Assembly: GCA_007026445.1 (NCBI GenBank)
Contig: VDMD01000056.1
Span: 1 to 64,000, forward strand
Direction: 5' to 3'
Length of the DNA: 64,000 bases
Source of the DNA: Schizophyllum amplum
Lineage: Eukaryota; Basidiomycota; Agaricomycetes; Agaricales; Schizophyllaceae
The notes under the pieces were generated by a model, which saw only the letters and a list, made by a program, of their open reading frames with translations, had not been told where the DNA came from and did not search any database. Below are positions 55,861-64,000 of the stretch, in pieces. Numbering within the stretch: the stretch's first letter is position 1; every line of letters begins with the position of its first letter. The position numbers and the translations under genes are program-made.

Positions 55861-57579
55861 ATGCTCCCCGAGCACTTCGCACTACTACAGCAGGAAACTT
55901 CCCTCTGCTCAAAATGCGGGACTTCGGTCTCAGCTGCGACGCCATTGGTGCCTCTCGACCTAATCCGCGGTCAAGCACTACCGACGGCTCAGGACTCAGT
56001 TGATATACGGCAGGGCATCCTGTCCGACGAAGCGACCGTTCAGTCTTACGCTCGGGTTATTGGCGAGACGAAAAGGACGCTTGAGCAGCTACAGCAACAG
56101 CACGATCTCCTAGTCGCCAACTTGGACCGGAAGCGTGCGCTGCTTGCTCCCATCCGCCGTCTACCGCGTGAAATCATCACCATGATCGTCAAATTTGCCA
56201 TTGCGCGTACGCTGCGCCGCAAAGCCGATAGCTCGCTCGGCAGGCTACACGTCGTTCTGCGCGTCTCTCACCTCTGGCGTTGGCTAGCGTTCGAAACACC
56301 GCAGTTATGGGCCGATATTGTTCTATATCCGCAGGCTGACCCTCATTGGCATTTTACGCTTTCGGAATGCCTTCAGCACTCTAAGGCGCAACCCGTGGAT
56401 ATCCACCTGCGGAACAAGGAGGACGCGCCATGGCGCCTCACCGAATCGCGTACTTACTCAGAAGACGAGTGGCTGTCGGTAATCGAGCCGTTGTTGGCGA
56501 GTGCCCCTCGGTGGAAGGCACTTCGCTTAGATGTATCATGCTATATGGTCTTCAGCCTGCTACCGCAGCAGTCGTCGAGACTCGCGCTGCTCGAGACACT
56601 GCAGCTCACCTCCGTGGAGAATCCGAACAAAATCACCTTCTTCAAGGACACCCCAGCGCTCTCCTCTGTGCATATCACCGACCTTTGCGGCTCTGACCGC
56701 ATCGAACTACCGTGGTCCCAGTTATCCGAGCTGGACATTGGAGTCCAGGCCTCCTATGCCAGTCTCAGGGACTGCGTCAACATGATATCCCACTGCCACC
56801 AACTGTCCCGCCTGTCGCTTTTCAGTATGACGGAGGACATGACAGACTATACGCCGATTACACTCCCCGTCTTGCAGTACCTGAAGGTCGGCGGCATGGC
56901 CAACTGCCTGCTTCAGAGTCTTGTCGCACCGGATCTCCAGGAGCTGCACGCGCTCAGCAGCTACCCAAACAGCATGGAAATTTTCGGCGAGGAAGCATAC
57001 TATGCTCTTCTGGGATTTGCAGACGTCAATCCTCACACCGTCGGCGCCAAGCTCACGACTCTGAGTCTGATGACAACCGCGCTTCAAGAGAATGAATGGG
57101 TTGAGCTGTTCGAAAAATATACCAACGTCTCTCACCTCGCCGTCTGCGACTTCCTGGTGGATACCCCAGCCCATAACCTTGCGAGAGCTCTCATCTCTAA
57201 CGCTGCTCTCCTCCCCGACCTCGTGCGGCTCGACTTCCCCACTCTCTGTGTCGCGCCGTCGTCGATGAAGACTATGATTGATCTTGTCGAGCATCGCGTG
57301 GTGCACCGTCCGCTGGGCATGCGCAAACTCGAAGAGATATCAGTCATGGAGCTCGATGATTCGCTGCATACCTGCTTCCGCGAGCTCCGCGACAAAGGCC
57401 TCAAACTGTACGCAGCTTTCCCGGAGGACATGTGCCGTTCAGAAGCTGAGGGCGGATCGGGATGGATCGTCACGCGGGAAGGCGAGCACGACTGGACATC
57501 TACCAGCGAGGGAGACGACGACTCCGACGGCCAAGAGGAAGGCGAACCGTTCACCGAAGACGAAGAAGTCGGTCCGTAG
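55861..57579 (+). CDS. F-box-like protein, intact family member
   Basis: A single exon of 572 residues. It starts MLPEHFALLQQET, carries a CSKCGTSVSA motif with CxxC, then a coiled region (about 55-90). The F-box-like core follows: RRLPREIITMIVKFAIARTL and VVLRVSHLWRWLAFETPQLW. Leucine-rich, weakly repeated segments follow, and the end is acidic (TSTSEGDDDSDGQEEGEPFT). It is the intact counterpart of the frameshifted gene at 50197 and resembles the genes at 63.1 and 64 kb. A role as SCF adaptor is likely from the fold only. The CxxC N-terminus might bind metal, but only one such pair is visible. Confidence 0.8.
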   Translation: MLPEHFALLQQETSLCSKCGTSVSAATPLVPLDLIRGQALPTAQDSVDIRQGILSDEATVQSYARVIGETKRTLEQLQQQHDLLVANLDRKRALLAPIRRLPREIITMIVKFAIARTLRRKADSSLGRLHVVLRVSHLWRWLAFETPQLWADIVLYPQADPHWHFTLSECLQHSKAQPVDIHLRNKEDAPWRLTESRTYSEDEWLSVIEPLLASAPRWKALRLDVSCYMVFSLLPQQSSRLALLETLQLTSVENPNKITFFKDTPALSSVHITDLCGSDRIELPWSQLSELDIGVQASYASLRDCVNMISHCHQLSRLSLFSMTEDMTDYTPITLPVLQYLKVGGMANCLLQSLVAPDLQELHALSSYPNSMEIFGEEAYYALLGFADVNPHTVGAKLTTLSLMTTALQENEWVELFEKYTNVSHLAVCDFLVDTPAHNLARALISNAALLPDLVRLDFPTLCVAPSSMKTMIDLVEHRVVHRPLGMRKLEEISVMELDDSLHTCFRELRDKGLKLYAAFPEDMCRSEAEGGSGWIVTREGEHDWTSTSEGDDDSDGQEEGEPFTEDEEVGP

Positions 57580-57871
57580 ATAAGAGGGGAGTTGAGCGAA
57601 GGATGAAAGTAGCTGTGCTCTCTCTATGTATCCGATTTGTTTGCATGCTGTGGCAAGAAGAAGTCGATAGTTGACGTTGGCACGCGCTAGCACCGACGAG
57701 GAACACATCCAGTTGTCGGAGGGGCTTCTGTGGACCTTATATATTATCATGGTCTAGGTATTCCGTTGCATATACAGTAGCTCATACAAGTCCGTTGGAC
57801 CGTTCATAACAAGTTACACTAGCGGGGGCGGCGCTCAGTCGCCCACGCCGTCTATCGCCCATTAACTCGCC

Positions 57872-59962
57872 CTAGGTGTTGCTCGTGTGTCGCACCGGAC
57901 TCGTCACCCGCCCCGGGCCCTTATCGCTATGGCGCCTGTCCATCTCGCCACTCCCACGCCCACTCGACTTCCCCCTACCTTCACTCTGCCTCCTCAACCC
58001 ACCCCCCTCACTCTTCCTCCTCTGGCTCCTACTCCGATGCTCATTCATCCTCACCACGCCCGGCGCGTCTGGCGCGCCCGCCTCCCGCTGCGCCGCACGC
58101 AAGCGTCCATGATGGTCGCGCACGCCCACGACTTCCATCGCGTCTGGCTCAGAGCGCTCGTCGTGCAACGGCGGCCGGCCAGCGTGCTCGGAGAACCGCG
58201 GCTGCGGGTGCGCTGGCTCGGACGCTGGCATTCCTTCGGGCTCGTTGACGATCTCGATGCCCTCGACGCCTTCGCCGACTGCGTTGGTGCCTTCACCGCG
58301 CGCGGTCGCGCCAGCAAGAGTTTTCTCTTGGCGGGGCGGGACGCTTCGGTCGCTGGTCATCCGGTGTGGCTGCGCCTCCGCAGCGAGGGCCCGGGTACGA
58401 GCATCGGCCCACAAGGCCCGTTCACGGTCGACCCACCATGTGTGCTCGTTCTGGAGTTCATGTTGCGCGAGTAGCCAGGAGCAGTACCTATAATGGTGAT
58501 CAGATGGAAGGGAAATAAACAAATGTGTCTATCATACCCAGCAAGTAGCGCCCACGCGAAGAACATGCCCAAGTTCCACCCGAAAGCGAAGCGGAAAGAT
58601 GCGCCCCAGGTCACAGCGGAGGTAACGCCAGCATGTATGATGGACGCAAAGACCTGTGTATAGTGTCAGTTGGCTCAGAAGTACGGTTCTATATGCACGA
58701 ACCCAGTATGCGGTCTGACGACGCATATGCTCGCGGAAAGGTGGAGACGCGCGCCAGCGCGCCCGCAGCCGGCGACGCCAGGGACGACGGTAGCCAAAAT
58801 CAACGGCTACAATATCCTCGATGATGTAGAACATGGCTGGTTTGACGCTGGTGTCATCGGGATCCTCCTCGGAGGGGAGGTATCGAGTCGTGTATGGTGC
58901 CGCATGTTCGGCGTCAACGGCAGTATATGGTGCATGACCATTGTTGGGGTCCTCGTCATCGTTGAATGCCTCGTAGAAATGAGAGGTCGTTTGCACACGA
59001 GGAGATTCTATGTGCGTGGCGGACGTGGTGTCACTTGGCGCGGTAGCGGCCGGCGTGATGACGCCCGTCCTCAACGGTGCGACTTTGACGACACCGTCGC
59101 TCGTAAGGGCAGAGGAACAATTGCGCGGCGCCAGTTCTCGAGGCGCGGCGAGAGGGGGATGATGGAGAGTGCCATCATAAGGCCCGCGGGTAAGATGAGC
59201 ATGACCGTGGCCATATTGAACATGTCGTATACCGGCGCAATGGGAGCGATGATGAGCGGGATCGCGAACACCATCATAGCAGTTGAGTAGAACCACATGG
59301 AGAAGTCGAGGTGGTACCACTTCGTAGAGTTGAGCGGGCCGAAAGACGTGCGATGCTTGGTCACTGTATGTCAATTAGACACGTTCGGAAGCGAGCAGAG
59401 GTGACGTACGCTTCCAGAGACGCATTGGCGCGTCAAAACAACTCGACAGACCGAGCGCAGAGCTACTGATGCCCACGACATCGCGCAACTCGAGGGGCGT
59501 GAAGTTGATGAGGGGGTAGAAGAGGAGCACGGGGAGGACGACGTTACATAGGACGAGGAAGAGGAAGTACAAGATGGGATTCCGCGGCTTGAACTTGAAG
59601 TGCAGCGCGGGCGGTTCGGGCCTGATCACGTAGAACGTCTGCCCTGCCTTCTCCGTAGGCGTAGTGGGCCGTGTGTAATCCTCGCTGTCGGGCGTATCCT
59701 TCGCTTTCTCGCGCAGACTTCGAGGATCTCTCTTGGCTCGGGGGCGTTGTGCTGCGGCAAAGAAGGGAACGAAGCGCGGGAGGTAACGATGAGCGAAGCC
59801 AGTTGGCGGCACCTGCGCTTGCGCGTCCTGCGCACGCGCCTTTTCTGAAGGCTCGCTAGTCGTCGCGGTTGTTGTTATCGTCGTCCCGACCGGCGCGCCA
59901 TCGACTGTCGGTCGCGTTGGCGCCGCCGTCGAGCTCGTCGTCTCCGGCGCCTGGGTAGTCAT
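57872..59962 (-). CDS. Uncharacterised multi-pass membrane protein
   Basis: Five exons, 59962-59410, 59363-59084, 59033-58703, 58653-58538 and 58487-57872, give 631 residues. The N-terminus is Thr/Pro/Ala-rich and disordered (1-110). Membrane spans follow: NPILYFLFLVLCNVVLPVLL, HLDFSMWFYSTAMMVFAIPL, NMATVMLILPAGLMMALSII and, after a soluble loop with YEAFNDDEDPNNG, FGWNLGMFFAWALLAG. The long hydrophilic tail is Arg/Glu/Ser-rich. I know such proteins only as conserved fungal membrane proteins of unknown function. The second intron (59083-59034, 50 nt) was chosen because it restores the phase; a 59-nt alternative with an earlier donor also works. The last 205 residues are rich in charged low-complexity sequence. 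Confidence 0.72.
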
Positions 59963-61619
59963 CGCTGTTCAGGAGAAAGGTGTTCGGGGAAGACACACAG
60001 ATAAACATGACGGACGGAGGCTACCTGGAGCGGTGACGTCAGACATCTAGTTCATACCAGTGAACCGCGTCACCCGCGCCCGTGCACATGCGCCCCTCCT
60101 GTTCCTATTGATGTCGAACAATGAGCAGCATAGACTCGTAGATCCTTGGGACTAGGTATGTACGACAGAGTAGGTACTGGTGGAGTATCAAAGATGGTGC
60201 CCACAGCGAACAGAAGCGCCGCCAAGTAAGTTCTCCCAAATCTCTTTCCAAGATCTATTCCCTCGGCTGATATCGCCCCTTGGTCAAAGACTGCTACACA
60301 CTAGCTCTTGACTTGGTTAGCCCGAGATCCAGACCGCCAGATGCTAGAGGCACGGGTCCGTGGAGGGGTTCTTCGTGAGGCTTCACCCTGACGACATCGC
60401 AGAAGATTCAAGATTGGGAGGACCACACAACGGCCTACACAGCCAAGAAAGCGGAGACGGGTGAGGTCGGGCTCAGGCGCAGCCAGCCTTGGCAGGCTGA
60501 CGTCGACGTGAACGTCTAAGTAAGTCTAAGGGAGGATCCGAAATCTTCGTGCCGGGATGGGCGGCGAGCTTTCCTGTTGGAGCCACAAGTTCGAGGGCTC
60601 GCACTGCTGGGATCGCAAGCAGGTCGCAAGGCCAAGATAATTTTCAAGAGCCACCATAGTTGACGAGCCATTGCAGTCGCAGGAGGAGGAGACAGCGCTG
60701 ATGGTCGCGAAATACTGCAAAGCGCGATCAGTAGCGGACAAGAGGACAATAATGTTCCGAGGATAGCGTTTGCCACTCAGATTCACATCGCACTTCGGTG
60801 ACAACCTCACCTTCATTCTAGCCAGCCCATTGCGCCCATGCATAGGCACGATTGAACGGCAGAGCAAGTTGAGGAACCCCATCAATAAATTTGTGCGGTT
60901 ATGAAGCGCGCCAACTAGCCAAGACTCAGCTAGTAGGAAATGCCCAGATGTCCTTGCCGGGGCCCTCGTACGAAGCAGATACATATTCCCAAGCAAAGAA
61001 TATCGACGAGCGCAGCCGTGCAAGGACACTGAGCGGCACAATTCCGGAGGGTTCTGAGTTCACCGCATGTACCGGACCTTGCGCCTGGGGCAGGATGCGC
61101 AGCCTTTTGATCCATGTCGGGAGATTCGACATAATACAACCGGGTTGGTGGCGGCATGACCCTCAGCAAGCCAGTTTCCGTCAACAGTAGAAACGCACGA
61201 CTCCTCAAAAGCCCCTGCCCAGTGGGAGGCGGATTGGTCAGAGCAAAAAGAAGAAAATTCTCGTCTGGATGCTGGGCATAGAGAATAGCCGTCATGATTT
61301 TGGGCAACATGCTCAGTATTGTTGGTTGACAACTGTGGTTGAAGACAAGTTGGAGGACCGTTGCGAGCATCGGATTCAGATGACCGGAACGGACTATCCG
61401 ATTCAGATATCCCCGGAAAAGAACAATAACTGTGCCATTCGGTGCCCCCAAGTGCCACCGCCTCTTTCTCTATACAGCTAAGAAACTCCAGACACAATGA
61501 ACGTCTCTAGCTATCAGGGAATCATTAATCACAGCCGCACGAGTCTCGCATAGGTCTCGTATAAGGGCAAATCGGCATCGTCTACCTCGCTGTAAGTAGT
61601 CAAAACCGGACGCACCCCA
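59963..61619. other. Intergenic, no gene recognised
   Basis: ORFs up to 173 codons on both strands overlap one another and carry no recognised motif. I see no exon chain. It may hold a degraded gene or non-coding transcript. Confidence 0.4.
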
Positions 61620-63085
61620 TTACCATATCCCTCTCGTAGTATATTCTTCCTCGTCGACTGACGTCTTTCCCTCGTCGCGAGATCGCCAGAAGTCCTCGCT
61701 TGAGAAGTCTCTGTCTCTTCTCCTATGCACGATCCAAGCCTCCCCTTCCTCCAGATCCGTCTCCGCCGGCGGACGCCGCATATCAACCGGCCTGTGCGCG
61801 TACAGCGCAACCCCCGTGGCGCGCAAGCCGTCGAGGTGCTCCTTGTGTCTCGCGGGAAAGAAGTGCTTCACCTCGATCTCCCGGAGCTTGACGCCGGCGG
61901 AGGACGCCTGGAGGACACGGTGGTCTACCAATCCCCGGATACCCTCCCTGTCGAACTCGCGCATGACTTCGAGCTGTGGTACCGCCAGTGAGACCAGGTT
62001 GAGGAATATGTCGGGGTTCGTCCCGAGGGTATGCATAAGGTCCGAGTCACCTCGGTCCATGCTGTAGTTCGTGAATCGCAGGTGGGCGATGGAAGGGTAG
62101 AGGTGGGAAAGGTTTGCCCAGTCCGGCAAGTCGTTGTGCGCTTCGAACTCGACGGACGTGATAGTCGCACCCTCGCACCCCTTCTCTTCTCAGCAAAGCG
62201 AAGAAGTTCCCTGCAATGCGTTCTGATTGCCAACTCGTTGCCGTCTCGGAGCACGATCTTCTGAAGCTGAGGAGTACGCAGATGCACAATAAGCCATGTG
62301 GCTCCACGTAGCATAGTGAGCCTGCGAAGAACGGGCAGATCGATGAAGAAGGAAAGGTCCGTATCATCCCGGTAAGCGCTTATGTCAAGCGTCAGTGAAG
62401 TCAATGAGTGGCACTCTCGCAGCGCGTCGATTCCGTGATGATCATAGTCGAGATCGGCATGCAGGTGCGTAAGACGGGACCAGAGCAAGGGAATTGTCTG
62501 TGGCCATACGCCCTCCAGGCGCGCGTACTTGAGTGCAGGCGCCGCGGAAGCGAGTTGGATCGACGATATGTCCATGTCTGCTTCCTGCACGTATCGCCAG
62601 TTGAGGTACAAAGAGATGAGGAGCGGAAGGGCGTGGTTCCGCGACGTTAGCCAGCCAGGCATGGGGATGTTGTCTACGCGCACGCGTCGCCACCGTGGAG
62701 TAGATGCCAGCAGCTCGTCGCGAACGGCGTCCCATTCATGATCTGGTAGAGGGGGGCGAAACATTCGCTGGCGAAGGAGGTTGGCGTGTGTGGCAAGATG
62801 AAGATCCAGCGGCAGCGTCTGCGAGCGCCGTAGAGAGGTGAGGAGCATTTCAGACCAGTCACGATTGCTGTGCGGGTAGAGCTTGATGCTCGACCAGATC
62901 TGCGGGGTCGCATGTCCCAGCTCGCGCCAGTTGTGACACGTCTGAAGTACTGGGTGGCGGACGACGAGCGCGCTGTCCGGCGTGCAGTCGAATGCGTCGG
63001 CCACAGCGTGTGCGATGATTATGGAGAGAATCTCGGGAGGGAGTAGACTGATCAGGCTACCATTTGCTTGCTTGCTCGACATCAT
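61620..63085 (-). pseudogene. F-box-like protein, one-base frameshift near 62185
   Basis: The first frame starts at 63085 (MMSSKQANGSLISLLPPEI). It carries the F-box-like core LLPPEILSIIIAHAVADAF and VLQTCHNWRELGHATPQIWS, then Leu-rich segments to about LLRFAEK. The continuation is in another frame down to 61620: GCEGATITSVEFEAHNDLPD, then SHLYPSIAHLRFTNY, and an acidic end. One base is missing within the purine run about 62190-62180 (AGAAGAGAAGGGG). No intron fits. The N-terminal CxxC segment of the 50- and 56-kb paralogues is absent. A homopolymer-type sequence error is the alternative to true decay. Confidence 0.72.
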
Positions 63086-63641
63086 ACTGGGTCGCTGAAT
63101 GCACGATGACGCAAGGAATAAGCACGTCTTGCGTCTCCTGGTTTTTTAGAATAGGCGGGCTTCGCTTTCTGCAGTAGCGGTCAGATGAAAGAGTCGATAC
63201 CAGGAGGAGATGCGTCCGCGCACCTAGCTAATTGAGGCCAGTAACTTCGCTCCTCGTCGTCACTCGGTCCAGTATACGTTGTCCGAGATGATCGTGAATA
63301 ACAGGAGGTGAAAATTATTGAGACGAAGGCTGAACTTGAGCGCTCTGAGCGCGAGGAAAAGAAAAAGAACCGCAATTCCACCGTTGCACAATGCCAACAA
63401 ACAAGCGTGACATATCGATTATTCCCGAAGGAGAACAATGGCTTTGACGATAAATGTAAGTTAGGTTGACCAGGATCTTTGCAGTGACCTCACATTCTCC
63501 ATTCAAAATTCCCGCATGATTGGATAGTAGTATGGTATACAGGAACGTCGACGAAGATCCTTACAAGCCAAGATGTGCTACTGCATTCCAAAGATACTTC
63601 ATCGCCGTGACGGTCCTGCTCATCCCTGCTCATATTCCTAC
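63086..63641. other. Intergenic between F-box-like paralogues
   Basis: No gene recognised. It should contain the promoter of the 63085 gene and the 3' end of the next one. Confidence 0.4.
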
Positions 63642-64000
63642 TCACACGGCTTCTTCGTCTTCGGTTCCGTCTTCAACCACTTCCTCCTCATAATAATATC
63701 CATCATCATCATCATCCTCGGTGCTGGAACTGTCTTCATCGTCTTCGTCCGTATATCCCCAACGACCCGACGCGTAAATGTTGATACCTGTGTCACATAG
63801 AGCGGCTACAGGATCTTGAAGGTGCGGTTTGAAGTGGCCCACCTCAATCTCCTGCAGTCTGGCTGTGCCGAAGGAAGGACTGAGCACTCGATACTGTATG
63901 AGACATTCGAGAAGCTCTATATCCTCCTCGATCGCGACTGGGAACTTCAGCAAGCTGAGGTGGACGAGTTTGGGAAGCGGTAGATGGGGTTTTCGACAGA
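63642..64000 (-). CDS. C-terminal part of another F-box-like family member (cut by window end)
   Basis: The open frame enters from the right edge with PLPKLVHLSLLKFPV, then LECLIQYRVLSPSFGTARLQ and EIEVGHFKPHLQ, ending in an acidic tail (DEDDEDSSSTEDDDDDG). It parallels the end of the 63.1-kb paralogue (REIEVKHFFPARHKEHLDGL), so it belongs to the same family. The N-terminus lies outside the window, so integrity cannot be judged. Confidence 0.7.
   Translation of the reverse strand, partial: CRKPHLPLPKLVHLSLLKFPVAIEEDIELLECLIQYRVLSPSFGTARLQEIEVGHFKPHLQDPVAALCDTGINIYASGRWGYTDEDDEDSSSTEDDDDDGYYYEEEVVEDGTEDEEAV

Overview
The window looks like genomic DNA of an agaricomycete (mushroom-forming basidiomycete). 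Genes carry many small introns of about 45-60 nt with GT...AG ends. The G+C content is moderate. The set includes kexin, POT1, APC15, aprataxin, Gyp7, a UPF0658-type Golgi protein, a GGT and an HSP20, together with F-box protein expansions and a DIRS-like reverse transcriptase of a kind common in these fungi. I rebuilt gene models by hand, checking splice sites and reading phase. Spans are exact where exon lists are given, and function rests on motif recognition without any database search.

Layout. 1-0.8 kb: frameshifted, tandemly repeated C-terminal pieces of a 2-isopropylmalate-synthase-like gene. 0.8-4.4 kb: gene-poor, decayed DNA. 5.45-7.40 kb (+): an unrecognised seven-exon gene ('copy A'). 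Its paralogue ('copy B') lies at 31.29-29.38 kb (-) with identical exon structure, so the two form an inverted pair about 22 kb apart. 7.38-8.87 kb: a probable non-autonomous DNA transposon with 13-bp terminal inverted repeats. Its left end sits in the stop codon of copy A and supplies its last eight residues. 8.9-13.0 kb: nothing clearly coding. 13.0-25.3 kb (+): kexin protease, an F-box/LRR-type protein, a dynamin-like GTPase and a SelO-type pseudokinase AMPylase. 25.3-29.4 kb: repeat-rich, with a near-perfect 255-bp inverted repeat and diverged direct repeats. 32.5-48.9 kb: a compact block with POT1 (-), APC15/Mnd2-like (+), aprataxin (-), Gyp7-type TBC Rab-GAP (+), UPF0658 membrane protein (+), F-box/WD40 protein (-), gamma-glutamyltransferase (+) and HSP20 (-). 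49.5-64 kb: an F-box-like family with one intact copy, two copies each needing a one-base frame change, and one copy cut by the window end. An uninterrupted RT/RNase H ORF (52.4-54.2 kb) and an uncharacterised multi-pass membrane protein lie among them.

How the parts relate. In the 32-49 kb block, neighbours are mostly head-to-head or tail-to-tail with short spacers. Three adjacent genes (POT1, APC15, aprataxin) concern chromosome maintenance, and POT1 and APC15 start only 205 bp apart. The flanking regions at 1-13, 25-32 and 50-64 kb are the dynamic ones, with duplications, transposon debris and frameshifted paralogues.

The least explained signal is the inverted gene pair. Its proteins are about 65% identical in exon 1. 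About 0.4 kb upstream of each gene lies a block of roughly 110 bp that is about 94% identical at DNA level between the copies, more conserved than the coding sequence. Most of the few differences would change amino acids if the block were translated.
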